From the NCBI GenBank assembly GCA_000310025.1, contig FN649727.1, positions 4,843,621 through 4,907,620 of the forward strand: a stretch of 64,000 nucleotides of DNA. The letters are read 5' to 3'. Below, piece after piece: positions 35,671 through 49,800 of the stretch (its first letter is position 1; each line of letters begins with the position of its first letter). This DNA comes from Ectocarpus siliculosus (lineage: Eukaryota; Sar; Phaeophyceae; Ectocarpales; Ectocarpaceae). Under the pieces are notes generated by a model, which saw only the letters and a list, made by a program, of their open reading frames with translations, did not search any database and was not told the origin of the DNA. Both the position numbers and the translations under genes were made by a program.

Positions 35671-37682
35671 GCTGACCGTCGCCTGTCCGTCTGGACGACA
35701 TTCCTTTCCTCTCTCCCCTCCTTCTCTAGCATCACCTCCTCTTACTTGTTGGTCCTACCCGAAAATATAGCAGCGGACGAGCATTGAGACCGGGCAGCAT
35801 CATATCGTAACGAACGTTTATTTTCTATTTTTCGTGGCTTCCGAACACTCGATCGTGGCCGAACACGCAAAACAGCCATGTTTTATTTTTAGATACCGCA
35901 ATGTGTTCCTGTGGAAGGAATGTGGGCTGGCTTGAACATGACATACCCAGAGGTTCCCACTTGAAGTTCGTTGTTGGCCCAGTAGAGTCTTACAAGAGTT
36001 GCTCCATAAACTTCCAAAGTTTTTACCTGTACCTAGTCTACATAGACTCTGTCGTATTCGTATAAGTAAGTATTTTGTTTCTGGTCGATGTCACCTTATA
36101 TTCAGCACACCTCATTAAGCGTCCCTACGCTTCACAAGTACAGACCTAAACAGACACATGTTGATGCCTGACTACCCTATTTGTTGGCAACCCTTGCTTT
36201 AGACTAAAGCGTCGGCGAAGAACAATCGATAATAACGTCGTTTGTGAGAACTGTCCATGTTCGCAGCATTCGGTGGTCTTGATTGTTCTTTGCAAAAATG
36301 CCCTAACCTCAGGTAATTGCCGGCCAGACCTTTGCTTGGGAGCATGTGTATCTGTAGAGCTGTAGATCTACGTATAGGAAGATATCGTGAGTTCATTATG
36401 TAGACTTACGAATGCTAAAAGCACCGCCCGAGTCGTTACTGCTGTCTTGTGGATGAAGGAGAGACGCTACTTCTGATCCTGGTAGAAGTAGGAGTACTGT
36501 AAGCAATCTTTCAGCACGACCAAGTGAAGTACAGACAAGGATCGTCTTCATCCGAAGACGTATTTGTAGTCCGGGCGGTGGGAATGAACCTTCAGCGTAC
36601 AGGTATGCATAGAATATCTCTCAATCAAGTACGGACCGTAGTCCAAGAATCTCCGACCGCCGTCCCTCAACCTTCACACAGCAGTATGCCCTTCAACACA
36701 TCCCTACTACAATACAAGATGGTGCGTATGTTCTCTCATAGAGAAAAACAACTGCAGTCTGGGGATTCGTTCCTGACTTCTGCTGTATTCTGCTTTGTAC
36801 ACAGTATCTTATCCGTGTGTCTTGACAAGAATCACAGAAGCGCCCGGGGCGTCTCACCTGTTGATCGCGAGGTCTACGCCTACCCTGTTGTCTTCCCCCC
36901 CCTGGCTCTCGGAATTGCTCCCGCACATCACCCTTCCTCGGGCTGTTGCAACAACGCGCAGTCACAGATGGACTTCCGAGGCTAACCTCGCCGACGACAG
37001 CATCACACGCCCCCGTGACTGCTCCCTGCCCGGTGTCCGCCCTTTGCTTTGGGATCTCGTCGCTCAGTGGACGCTCTCCCTGAGGACCAACCATGCTTTC
37101 GACAAGATCGAGACTTGATAGAGCGGTCATCGAGACAGCACTGCCACTGTCTGCATGCTATACCAGCCGACCAACCCACGCCAGGGAACCCTAGACTACG
37201 TCTCTGAACGTGTAGTCTATAAAGATAGCCTACCGATTGCTAACACGAAGGCTGCTGCTCTTTTCTGTGTACACGGTACGTTGACACGGTAGAGTGCTCT
37301 GGTTTCGCAAAACACTCAGAACCACCTAAACTCCTTGCTCTTTGCGGTGTCTCCGTCAATCATCCGTAAGACCCGAGAGTTGGCGTGTTGTTTGCCTGTC
37401 CCCAGCCTTAGAAAATATACATAACATCAAAGAACGACCTATAGACTAGACCTACAGCAACACCTGTCGCTACACGTTGACGAATCGGCACAACGTTTTC
37501 AGGTGAACCATGCCGAACGGGAACAAGGAGTTCGATTTTCGTTGGCCGAACAAAATTCAAATCTTGGCTCACAGCTCACACAGAGGCTACGACTCCGTTT
37601 CCACCTGCTTTCCCCCTCACCCACGCAAGCGCGTGCGTGTTTACATAGCCGCAGGAGAGACAGAAAGGCGTATCCTATCATC
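35671..37682. other. Divergent intergenic region between TPR gene and CHTF18
   Basis: About 2 kb separate two genes transcribed away from each other, so promoters for both are expected here. Several modest frames (for example on the minus strand at 36693-37130) show no domain. An upstream exon of either gene could be hidden here. Confidence 0.4.
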
Positions 37683-40600
37683 ATGGAAGATGAACCAGAC
37701 TTTGACGACCTCCTGGCAGACGCTGAGCAGGATCAGATGTACGACGATGAGCTTATGATGGACGACATCGAAGCGGAGCTCGCCATGGAAGCTGAGGTGC
37801 GCAAGTTGTGTACGTGTAAGCGGAGCTCGCCATGGAAGCTGAGGCAACTATCGATTCCTCCCACTACTGTACTCGTCCACCCTGGATCCTTGTTGTAGTC
37901 CGTTCTGCTGGGGGCTGGAGGGCGTCTGATGCATAATTTGTTTCAAACGTTGACTCGACGGAAACGCGCGCAAACGGGGTTGTGCCGCTACTGCTCTAGG
38001 ATATAACCGATATAACCCCCTTTTTCCAAGCTTGATCTTGTATCTCCAAAGGAAAGGTTAAGGTATGCAATGTGCAAGTACAAGGGCTTTACTGGAAATA
38101 TGGTGTCAGCATCCGTCAAGGGACGCATGGTTTGATGTTGACAATCCCTCTTGCTGTCGAAATGTCAGCGTCTAACTTTGAAATCCCTCTGGGGTGTGTG
38201 TATCCTCTGCAATATGAGGGATGCTGTCTATTCTCCCACAGAGGATTGTATACAGAGTGTACAGGTCTCGCATCTCCATACAGCTCCCACAACTATAGCT
38301 GCCGTTGTGGCGTCAATGCTTTCGTGTCTCGCCTCATACACAGGGCCATACTATGGCATTTTGGCGTAACGGCAGATGAGCCCGACTGCTGTAAATGCCG
38401 CGTTCCATTGCTGTAGAAACCACCCCCCCCCTTTTACCGACTTTCTATGCTCGATTACTCCACCACGAAGAGGATGCCAAGTTCAAAATATACGGTTTGG
38501 GGAAGACTGTCGACGAGAAGGCCCTATCGCCGCCGTTTCGGCGCCATCACTGGAATTCCTGACGAGTATTCGGACTTTGAAAATTGTCAAGGGGGTGTGG
38601 TATCTTATGCAACGTACGGCGTCACGCGGTGATCTCTAGCAAATTAGCACCTACACCCATCGTACGGGACATGTGAGGGGGTAGTTGAGACGGAGTGTAA
38701 CAGCAGTACATTTCTGCAGTTGGTGTTGGGCAGGCGGAGACGCGTATCCGCGGGCAACTGCTGCATTACAACATGCTAATGTATGCGTTTGACAACCACA
38801 CAACGCCACTATTCTTGCCCGACTTCCTCTGGGGCCAACTCAAGCACGCAACATACGATAGGATGTTTCTAAATTGCAGTCAGAACACACCGGAATAACA
38901 CGCGCACTGAATTCCCACACGCTTCCCCCCTTGCCGTATAACGCCATGCTTCCATGACAACCGTTCTCCTCGCGACTACCCACCAACACTATGTACCCGC
39001 TGGAACGAAAAAAACTCACCTAGGCTTCCACGAGAACACCGCTGAGCGGCAGCACGAACCTCGGGCCGGGCGTAGGCGTTAGCCTCGGCATTGGCGCGGC
39101 GGCCGACGGCCTTGCCTCGGCGGCGGCAGGCCTCAACAGGAACCACTGCCCGAGCCCTCCCCCCCTGGACCAGCGCTTGGGCGTGCCGCCCGGCGAGGTT
39201 GGCTCGCCGCACCCTTCGGTGGACGAGGGCGACGGCGACGCTGCCGCGAGAGTCAGGAGGGCGCTGAACAACGAGGGGCGGAGGTGCGTGCTTTGTGTGC
39301 CAACTTGACGGTCGGAGGGAAAAAGAAGGCGCGCAGCCACTCGTGCGTGGTACGATTTATGAAGACGGCGCTGCCCCGTGCGCCAGCGACAAATTGGGCA
39401 CGAGTGGTGTCCGACTGCCCCCAAAAGTGTCAAGACACGATCGGAATTCTGGAACTTGGGTAGATAATTTACGAGGGCGCTGTTATCGTGTCATCGGGGT
39501 TTGTTCGCCGAGTCTCAACCGTTGCATGTCCTCTATAGCGGTGAACCAGTCGGTCGTGCTGAAGGCTTGTAGTGGCGCGGAGTCCGTCCGAATTGGTCCA
39601 CGGTCTAGCACATAACACTTCGCAACGGTTGTGCTTGTATTAAGCTTGATGTTTTGTGTCTGCGTGTTATGGGTCTCTTTTTTTCTCTCTGTATCGCCAG
39701 AGCACCAACTTGACACAGAGCAAAAAATGCACTTGTTTTCACCGCCCGGCCACGAAAATGTCCATGCATCCGCCCCTTAACCTTACCCCGATGCTCTCGC
39801 TTTCACTTGGCGGGGTCGTGCGTTTTTTTTTCTCCGCTCTTGTACTTCCCGTGTGCACAACACTCACGACAACAGCGGCACGAGCCCGCTGCATCCGGTG
39901 CTGCAGATCGACTCAAGTAGCCGTTGGAGCGGCAACCGCTCGGCACCCGATGACGCCGCGGGAGGCCGCTCGACGAGGAGTTTTCGATCCCAAGAGGCAA
40001 GACATGGCAGGGAACACTCAAGCGCGACGTACTCTCTAGTTGATACGTGACGAGGGAAGAGCGCGGTAGACCACGGCAGTTTTTGACCACGGCAGTTTTT
40101 GACCACGGCAGTTTTTGGTTTTTGACTATCTACTCTCACGTTGTTCTTCGACTTTTCTGGTCAATTTCGTGCGCACACTCAAGTCTCGGGAGAGTACCTT
40201 GCCTACTGTGAATGAGAGGTTCCCTCCAAGAGTCTTGGTGGGCGGTCTCCCTCCCCCGCATCTTGTTCGTTTATTTCAAGTTTACCCCCGCCCTCGCGCC
40301 CCACTACGTCCGTCCACCATACGGGCACCCTTAGTTGTCGGATGACTGATGTTGTCTGTTCGTGTTTCTTCCACAGACGGCGACTAGCGGCGCGACCTCC
40401 CGCTCCGCCCGTCCAACAGGGTCAGCGGCGGCGGTGACGGCGATGTTGGCCGCGATAGACACTCAAGGGGCGGTTCTCAGCCGCCCCTCGGTTGACGGCG
40501 ACAGCGTGCCGTTCATGCAGGTGCTCGCGTGCGTGCGTGGGGGTGGATATGAATCTTCTGCACGTGGGTTTAGGGAAGGGGTTCAAGGAGAAGGGATGTA

Positions 40601-42194
40601 AACGGTCAGGAAGGAACGGGGTGCGGAGCTTGCTAAGCGCTGTTGCTTTCTGACGTCCTTGTATGGGACACATGGTACGGAGTATCATCGTCGGGTAGCG
40701 TATGATGCTGGTTCTGGTAGAGGATGGAAGCGTGATGTAGATGAGTTCGGGCTGTAACAGCGTCGTCGCCACCCGTTGATCACATGGGGAGGGAAAGGAG
40801 TGAATGTGCCCGCATCGTGTGGTGGTGGTGTCGGAGGAACACCTGGAATTGAAGTCTCGGCCAGGGTGATGGCATCGTTGCGAGTCATAACGTTCTGACG
40901 CATGCCTGCTTGCTGGCTGATATGGCTATTGGTATGTTCAAGCGACCCTGCCTGAATTCGTACCGCCTCCCTCCCCCCCGTCCCATTCCTGTCTGTTTGT
41001 CGCCACCACGGGCGGACCCCTCCCCCCCGGCTATACAGTCCGGTGGACGCATGATGCACCTCAAGGTGCGCGCAACCCTGACCACCACCGCAACCAGCAG
41101 TATTGGAGGTGGCACGGGGCTCGCCAACCCCCCGTCGGGCAGCCTCCTCCACACCCCCATGGCCACTCTCATGGAGAGGGTCACGGAGCGGCGGGTTATA
41201 CAGAGGAGTGTGGAAACAGCAGCGAAGGAACGGGCGGCAGCGGCGGCGGCAGCAGCGGGGGATTCTGCCGGGGAGGAGGCAGACAAGGACGCAGGGGCTA
41301 CCACCGGTAGTCGCGGCTGCGGCGGCGGGGGCGGGGGGTGCAGCAAGGGAAAGCTCGGGGCCGACGGGGCGTTGTGGGTAGACAAGTACGCGCCCGACGG
41401 GTTCCGCGACTTGTTGAGCGACGAAAAAATCAACCGCGAGGTTCTGAGGGCCGTCAAGGCGTGGGATCCCTTCGTGTTCAAGAAGGAGGTGAGCGGCCAA
41501 AGTGTGTTTGAATTGGGAACACCCGTGTGGACGTCTTTTGTTCGTCTTGTCGTGTCCATCACATCGTTTTCGCCTTCTCCCGATGTTGTCTCCTCCTCTA
41601 GACCGTGGAAATGTCGGCTACCAGGGCAGGGTTTGGGGATACTTTGGACAAGGCCCCCGATTTGTGTGCCTTCGAAAGTTTTCCCTGAAGTTCACTGCAA
41701 GAGGGCCGCTGATTGCTTTTTCCGCGAAAAATATACGTACGTGATGTCGGAGTGATTTTCGGAAGGTAGTCTACGCGGAGGGTTGCACATTGGTGCATAT
41801 TGGGACACGGGTGTTTGCGCCCGCACGATTGCATGTTTTTCCGATCCGCGGAAGGGCGGGGTGACCTCATCACTGGGGGGACAGCTGTAGCGGTGTCTCG
41901 GCGGTGCAGCCGAAACCCATCTCGAAACAACGAAAAGCATCACGCCCCACCCACCTCCTGCCTGTATTACGTCGCCATGCTATGCCTTCTCGATCCGGAA
42001 ATGATACTATATGGCATTGTTATTTGCTGTTATATGGCATTGTTAAACAACAGACGGCCAGGACGGGCACTGTCACCGCCGAGAAGAAGAAGGGCGTGGG
42101 AGGGATGAAGCCGCTCAGCATGGCCTCCACGGGCGATGCGACGGACAAGAGACCGGAGGCGCGGGTGAGATACATGGATTCAAGGTAGTTCTAT

Positions 42195-42239
<45 letters not shown>

Positions 42240-43825
42240 GAGAGAGAGAGAGAGAGCGACAGACAGACAGACAGACAGACAGACAGAAATAGAGAGAGAG
42301 AAAGTGAGAGGCAGACAGACAGACAGACAGACAGAACAGACAGACAGACAGAGAGAGCCAGAGGTCATAGGGTGAGCTTCCCACAATGCAAGAGGAAGCC
42401 AAACAAGGATAAGCTCCCTCCCTTGGCGATCGGAGGGGGTATCGATGGGTGTGAACGGTCGAAAGCTCGTCCAAGTCAACCACGAGTCGGATTGCCAGCG
42501 CCCGGCGAGGAAGTTAACAAGTTGGGAGCATTTCCCCCCGAGTCGTACTGACAAATGGGCGAAAGTGGCAACAAACTAGCCCATTCGTCCTTCCTGCGAA
42601 ACGCGCACGTCATCAACCTCTTTTACTTTCCAGGAACCACGAGCCTTCTCTCTCCCCCGTACATGCTACCCCCCATCTCCTTCCGCTCTGCCCTCTTCTC
42701 GAAAAATCACGTTACCATCCACACGGCACCAACCACAAGATCATCATGCTGTGCGGGCCTCCCGGCCTAGGAAAGACCACGCTGGCCCAGGTGGTCGCGA
42801 AGCACGCCGGCTATCGCGTGTACGAGATCAACGCCAGCGATGACCGCACGGCGTCTGTGCTCCGTCAGCGCATGACGGAGGCCATGGAGGGAAACACGCT
42901 CCTGGCCGATAAGCGCCCGAACCTCATCGTCTTGGACGAGGTGTGCAAATTGACGAGGGGATGGGGGGGCTGGTTGAGGATGAAAGGACAGGGAGTTATG
43001 GTTTCTATTACCACTTGGGTTTGGCTGAAGGAGACTGATTCCTGTCTCTAGGGTTTTGTGTGTGTGTTGAGAGATTTTAGAAGATGGGCCAATGAAAAGC
43101 CTAGCCTTGTCGTTCACGAGGGAGAACCGTAGGTGTATGGTTTTGGACGTGTTGTAGGCCACATAGTTGACCACATGGAAGAATTCGCTGCTGGTAGACG
43201 TTACAATCTACCGTCCGGAAACGAGCGTCGAAAGGTGGCGAATGACTCTTTCTCTGTTCTTCTCTCGCCGTAATGCTGTCTGCTGTCTGATTTCTTGGCC
43301 TTTTTATGTTGTCCCTAATGTTGCTCCTTGTTTTCGAGAACAGGTTGATGGCGCGGACGGAAAGGCGGCAGCGCAGGTACTTGTGGACATCGCCACGGCA
43401 CCACTCGCCAAAGCCACCGCGGCAACCGGGGGCGGCAAGAAGGGCAAGCGGAGGACGTCGCTAACGAGGCCGCTGGTGCGTTCATCTTTGTTTTTTGTCT
43501 CTTTGTTGGCCATGTTTACTCAGGGTTCCGTTCGGCTATTTAGCTACGACGTTCTGCTTGCCAACAGTGTGTCCTTGTTTCCTGTAGGCACGAAGGACAG
43601 ATGTTGATGCCATAGTACACTTGGATGCCGCTGGTTGTGGTATCTACCGAGCCGTTTGTTCGTGAAGAAAAGACATGAAACCCAATGCGCCAGAGGCACC
43701 ACAAGGTAGGGGTGCACATCACACCAGCGTTCCGATTTGTTACCTATCTACTGCAGCACCAACTCGGAACTTTCACCTATTTCACATGATGCGTTTGTTG
43801 AAGTCGTCGGTTTCGGTTGTCGTCG

Positions 43826-43857
<32 letters not shown>

Positions 43858-46800
43858 NNNNNNNNNNNNNNNNNNNNNNNNNNNNNNNNNNNNNNNNNNN
43901 NNNNNNNNNNNNNNNNNNNNNNNNNNNNNNNNNNNNNNNNNNNNNNNNNNNCCCCCCCCCCCCCCCCCCCCCCCCCCCGTGCGCCCCTTCCCCCAAAAGG
44001 TGCTTATCTGTAACGACCAATGGACGCCGGCGCTAAGGCCGATCCGGGCCATCGCCCAGGTGTTCGTTTTCAGGGCCAAGTCCTCACCGGCGAGACTGGT
44101 GCAGCGCCTCAAGGTACTCAGGCAGACGGCGGTGCGGTGCCATGAAGAGGCCAATGATTGGATATAGTGGAGGAAAACAAAAACGTCTTTCATTGTTGTA
44201 TTCTGTCAACTCCTTGAAGACAACGTGGCGATGAAGGCCGATCGAAACTCGGGAGAGCGGGGCGGCGTCGGGGGCGAGATTTTGTCGCTTCGAATTGTAC
44301 GGTGTTCGGGCGTCCCCTTTTGCGTTCGAAGAGGTCACGCAAGACTTGGCCAACAAGGCTGGATCCAGCGCCGTCACATAGACAAATGAACATGCGCATT
44401 GTTTGTTGACTTGTAAACCAAACCGTACATGGTCACTAGACCGTTTCATGCTTTTCCTCTTGTGACCATATACGACGTGTTGTACCCCCCCCCCTAAACC
44501 CCCGTCCCCTCCAGTACACGCCCCCTCCCCGATCAAAATCCCACCGCACCGTTCCCATGGTTGGAATTTGTTCTTTTGCCTCCTCGGCCGCGCAGGCCAT
44601 CTGCACGTCGGAGCGCCTGACCGTCAACACGGACGCCCTTACGAGGCTCGCGGACCGCTCGCACCTCGACGTCAGGTCGTGCCTCCACACCCTCCAGTTC
44701 GTGGCGAGGCGGGCGTCCTCGGGAAGTGTGACGAACGCCTCCGCGGCGCTGCTGACGGCCGTGGCGGAGGGGATCAAGGACGAGCGCCGGGACCTGTTCG
44801 AAGGTGTGTTCTGGGCCTTGGGCGGGCGAGTAGGCCAAAAACAAAAACTTTAGTTTTCTTTTGCGTCGTGGGGTTGCCTGGGTGGGCATGAGGTTGGGTA
44901 AGATTTGGTTTGGGCCGTTGGGTTGGATGTTTGGATGGGTATGTCGGTGTTTTGCCTTCTTGTTGGTGCCACGTAGCTGTCGAAAAAGAGTCTTCTCGGG
45001 TGAAGTGCCCTTTTCACAGCAGTGAGCCTCCGTAGGGGTTGTGCTGAGACCGGCCGCGCCCACGAACAGTTGACACCTGGCCGTTGTTTTTTTGTCGACA
45101 TGTGCACGGTGTTCTGACCTTGAACGTTCTTCGATCGGCCGGGCTCGTGCTTGGTTAACGGGTAGAACTCCCCGTCCACTCATGACCTCCCTTGCTGTGC
45201 TGGTGCTCGTTCCCCGCACAGTTCTCCGGTCCGTGTTCACCCGAAAGAAATCGGGCACGAAGCGGCGCCTCTTCCTCGGAGGGGAGCAGGCAAGTTCTCA
45301 AGGGTCTCAAGCATGGTACCGTTTTAAACGAGTATGGCTTTGTGGTTGTCGTTGCTCTTTGTTGGGCGCTCTTTGGTGGATGCGCGTGAGCAGTATACTT
45401 CTGCCGGGCGGAAGCAGGGCAAGCCGAATGTCCATGGATGCCGTTCGTTGTCATCGTTGTAGTGCTATCGATTTTTGCGTGACGTCTTGGAAAGACTCGA
45501 GGTGACCTCGGGCCCAAACAGTAGCTGGTCCAGCATGTGCCTATGGGTTGGCTTTTGGTGTTGACACGCATGTGTCTTTGTTGACTGTTGTTGTTTCTCA
45601 TTGAAATGACGGTTTAAACGTTAGTATCGGCACCTGTCACCTACGAACAACAATATTCAAAGAACGACTGACTCTTGAGAACACGAGAGCGAAACCATCT
45701 GGTGGCGTACTGTACCCGGGTTGTTCGTTTGCGCTCGACGTGGTGTGGTGTCCATCGTCTTTGTCTGTTCACCACACACACCGTACACACCCGTTCTCTT
45801 GAACGGTCTCGTCTTCCGTGCATGCGTTGTCCCCAGGGCTCGATGGCCGACCGCAAGGACGCCGAAGTGTTTGAGGAGGTACAGGCCTTCAACGACCACA
45901 GTAAGGTCCTTGCGGGAGTTCACGAGAACTTCTTGGGCGTACGCTTCAACGACCCTACCCTCAGCAAGGTATTTGTTCCGTCTGAGTTTGCACGGTGTTT
46001 TCGGCACGACGAATTAGTGGCGGATGGCTGTAGCGGAGTGTGCAGACAACTGTTGTCGTAGCGGATGTATGCGATGATTCGCTTCAGGCAGGTTCACGAT
46101 ATATACCAAAAGCACGTACACACGCACACAACAAGCCGGAAAGGTGTTGGAACAGAGCAGGCCGGAAACGCTTTATCCAAAGATGAATCATGAACGCTGG
46201 ATGGTTGTATCCTTCGTATAAATCGGCAGCGCTTTTCGAAGCGAGACAAACACGAAACGATACAATGTGGCGAATCGCGGTCGTTACCGTATCCCAAGAG
46301 AACGACCAAACGCGGAGGACAGAGGCGGCGGCAAGCACCAAGGGACTGGCTGGAGATGTCGAACCTCTTCGACGGCTTTGCCTCAAGACGTGAACAGACG
46401 AGAGCGCATTCGCAAGCGGTCGCACCGAAAAAACGAGAAAATTAGCGGGCCGGAGTGAAGCGAGAGGAACAAGGACAAGCAGTCCCGAGAACCCCCCCCC
46501 CCTCCGCACCATAAACGACCGCCCCCGCTAGAACAGAGAGCACCCCATACCCACAACCCGACATCACAGTCACAACGCGAAAGGCCCGCGTGTCTTAATG
46601 TGTATACCGACGTTGGTCCCACTCCAACAAAGGCGGCGGCGGCGATGGACTGGCTGGAGATGGCCGACCTCATGGACACGCGCACGAACCAGACCCAGGA
46701 CTACTCTTTCTCCAGATACGCCCCGGTTGCCGCGGCGGGGGTTCATTTCCTCTGCCGCTCCGACCAGCGGTCGACAGTCACCCAGCCCAAGAAGGTGGGA

Positions 46801-49800
46801 AGGGTTTAGGCAAGGGGTGGCCAGCCCGGGAGAGCCAAGGGAAAGCGAGGAGTAGCCTGAAAAATGAGGTTTTATGGTATTGGGGACGGGAGAACACACC
46901 TGGAGAGGGCGGGGGGGGGGGCAGGCAGGCTGGTTGGCTGGAAAACATTTCATGACCAGTTACGTGGAACAATGCGGAGAGGAAGTTTGGAACGTGATTT
47001 CGTTCTTTCGTTCTGTGACTTGTTGGAAGGTTGTTGCGCGCGGTATTGGAGTTTGTCCTTGGGTAGTGCTGCCTGTTGCGAGTTTTGCGTTTCGTGTGCT
47101 CGCCTCGGTCGTGTGTTTGGCGTGTCGAGTTGCCGTTGCTGGTTCGTCCCGCTTCTTGAAACTCGTGCTGCTTTCGTGTGCACAGCAGCTGCGGTTCACA
47201 TTATAACTGTTGCGCAATTATTCTCTCAGGAACACGCGAAAGTTGCTGACGTGGTGGACGTGGTTTCGCCTTTTCCTTCGTGTGCTTGGATCCGTTGTCG
47301 ATGTGGTCGGTTGTGTTCTCTCCACTTTCTCTCTGATGGTTCACTGGCTTGTACCCCTCTCTCCCTTGTCGGGTCGTCATAACAGGGTGCGTCAGCCCAC
47401 GTGCTCATGTCGTTTTTTTTCTCGCCCATGTCTTGGTGGTTTTTGTTGCCCCGACCAAGGACTACGAGGCCCGCACCGCTCGCGCCGCGAAGAGTAACAT
47501 CTTGCACAGCTTCGCCGACGGCCGCCAGCTGGGTGCCACCGGGCGCACGACTCAGGTGACCCGGGGTGTATGTGTCCATGCGTGTGCGTGTTGGATCATC
47601 GACCGCGCTTGCCGAGTGACCAGTGAAAACCTTGTCAGGATTTTTTGGGTTTGCATGGGTTAAGATAGCCATGTTGCATGTTGACGTGCGCCCAAGCGCA
47701 GCGTTTCTGGGCGACCGAGAGATGCCTTTTTCGAGGTGAAAACCGCAGCCACGCTGGCTTCGGAAATAAGTAGCATGGAAACGCCGCGGCAGATGATATT
47801 TCCCGACTTGTAATTGGGAGAGATGGCTCACAGTAGACGTAGTTTCCTTTGATTCGCCCTCGGCGAAGGGGCATTTGTTTTCTTGTGGAACAGCACCCCT
47901 CGGGGGGTAAATACAGCCTCACGGAGGGAGCTATCGTTGCTTTGCACTGTTTCTCTTTGCCCCCGAGGGCAAATCTAAATCTTCCCAGCAACAGAAAGGT
48001 GCGTCAAGCGTTCTATCCTTCCGCGTTATTTTGCAGCCTGATGGCAGCCTGGCGTTCTGTGGTGCCGCATTGACTTGACGCGAACGTTTCATTGCGAGAC
48101 CACAAAATCGAAGTTTTTCAGCGCTTTGTTTGGGGGGGCGGGGGGGGCGTCACAGGAGATTGCGGTGCGCCCATGTGCACTTCATTCTTACGGGTCGACG
48201 GTGGTGTGACCACCTGCTGCAGCTGCGCAATATGCTTGCGCAATTTCCCGCTCGCCCACCGTGCATCAAACGAAAATGGATGACGTCGCGCTTGGAGTTC
48301 GAGACCCTGCCCTTCCCTTTCCTTCCGTTCCCGTGCCCCCTGCCCAACCCGTCTTGGTCGGCCAAAAGTACACGTCCTCCGAGACTTGAACCTGGTATAA
48401 AATCATGGCGTATACGCACAACACTGTCTCCAAGTGCTTCCTTTTCCCCCAGCCACCCACCGCCGCGGGCCACAGGGGCCTGCTGCTGCTGAATGCGCGT
48501 GCCCGAAAGCGTCCGTCGTGGTGTGTGCGTTTTTCCAGGTTTGTCTTCGTATCCTCAAACCCCTCTCCCCCCCCCCCGTTTTCCATGCTACTTTCATGTT
48601 GTTTTGCGTGCGTTTATGTGTGCAGGCGTTGGTGCTGGACATGCTGTCCCACCTGATGGATATCTTGGCGCCCACCCTGAGGCCGGTAAGCCTACCCGCT
48701 CTCGTTTGCAACTCTGCTCGGTGTTCTACTGGTGTACCGTGTTTGGGCTATTCCCTCCAAGTACGTAGCGTTTGCCAGTTTTGGTATCTTGCACTGCTTT
48801 CCTTGTTTCCGCCGGAAAAGATTGACCTGCCCATTCCTCAATGTCAACCCCTTCCCAAGGGTATACACCCGTTACTTGGTATCAATACGAGCGACCTTTC
48901 CCACCCCTCCCGCCCCTCGCTTTCTCCCCAAACTATATCGCCGCACAGCTCAACCCGGACCTACTAAGCCCGCAGGAGCGCGCACGCTTCCGTGACCTGG
49001 TCGGCATCCTCCTCTCTTGCGGCCTCACGTTCTCCCCGCAGTCGGCATCCTCGTCTTCGTCGGCCAGCGCCCCACCCGCGTTCGGGGCGGCGGCGAGGGC
49101 CCAGGAATTCGCGCTTGAGCCGGCGATCGATCAGGTGGGCGTAACAAGGGGGTGAGCGTGGAAGGTCAAGGCCGTGAGGATGGAAGTTGTTGGTTTCGCT
49201 GGTTGTTTCTCGGGGAGTTTGGTGGGCGTACCCCCCCCCCCCCTTGTCTCTTTGGGGGTTGCGTATCAATCGCATGCAGCACACGGGGCGCATGGCTTTT
49301 CGTGGCATGTTTATACAGTGCAGTCAAGAGGTTGAGAAACGAGGAGGGACCGGGGGGCGTGGGGAGAGGTTTGAAAGGCAGATTTTTTCATGGCAAAATC
49401 TGCCGCAGAGTAACGTACTGCCCTTGTTTTTGTACGGCCTTGCCTTGGCTGTCGACCTTCCGGTCCGCGTTGTGTAAACTCGTTTAATCTCAGTTATTGT
49501 AGTCGTAATATTATTTGTATTGCCCTTCTTGAAGGTGCGCAGAAGTTGTATGTGCTCTGGACCTTAATGAACCCTTTGTTGTGTCGCGTTCGGCACTCCC
49601 GGCGCACATTCGCTGGCCTCGGTCGTCACACGTTCATTTTTGCAAATTCCACAGCTGCTGAAGTACGAGGGTTACGAGTTCGCGCACCCCCGGCTTGCCC
49701 CTCCTCTTCGCCCGATGGTGGCGCACGAAGTCGCCCTCGAAGGCATGCGCCAGGCAGAGGTACGGATACACGATATGTGTCGCCGTGGGGCTTGCACCGG

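Noticed and set aside
36693-37130. Minus-strand 145-codon frame as upstream exon of the TPR gene
   Set aside because: Composition is plausible, but there is no phase-consistent splice path to 35670 and no domain.
38376-38639. Additional CHTF18 exon near 38.5 kb
   Set aside because: Open on the plus strand, but no clean splice borders or similarity to Ctf18 N-termini; left open as a possibility only.
42115-42554. Minus-strand Ser/Leu/Cys-rich frames
   Set aside because: Translation of the (GA)n/(GACA)n repeat in a CHTF18 intron.
43675-44193. Frames crossing the second N run
   Set aside because: Poly-Pro or poly-Gly from a C tract and gap; only 44000-44113 is real coding sequence (CHTF18).
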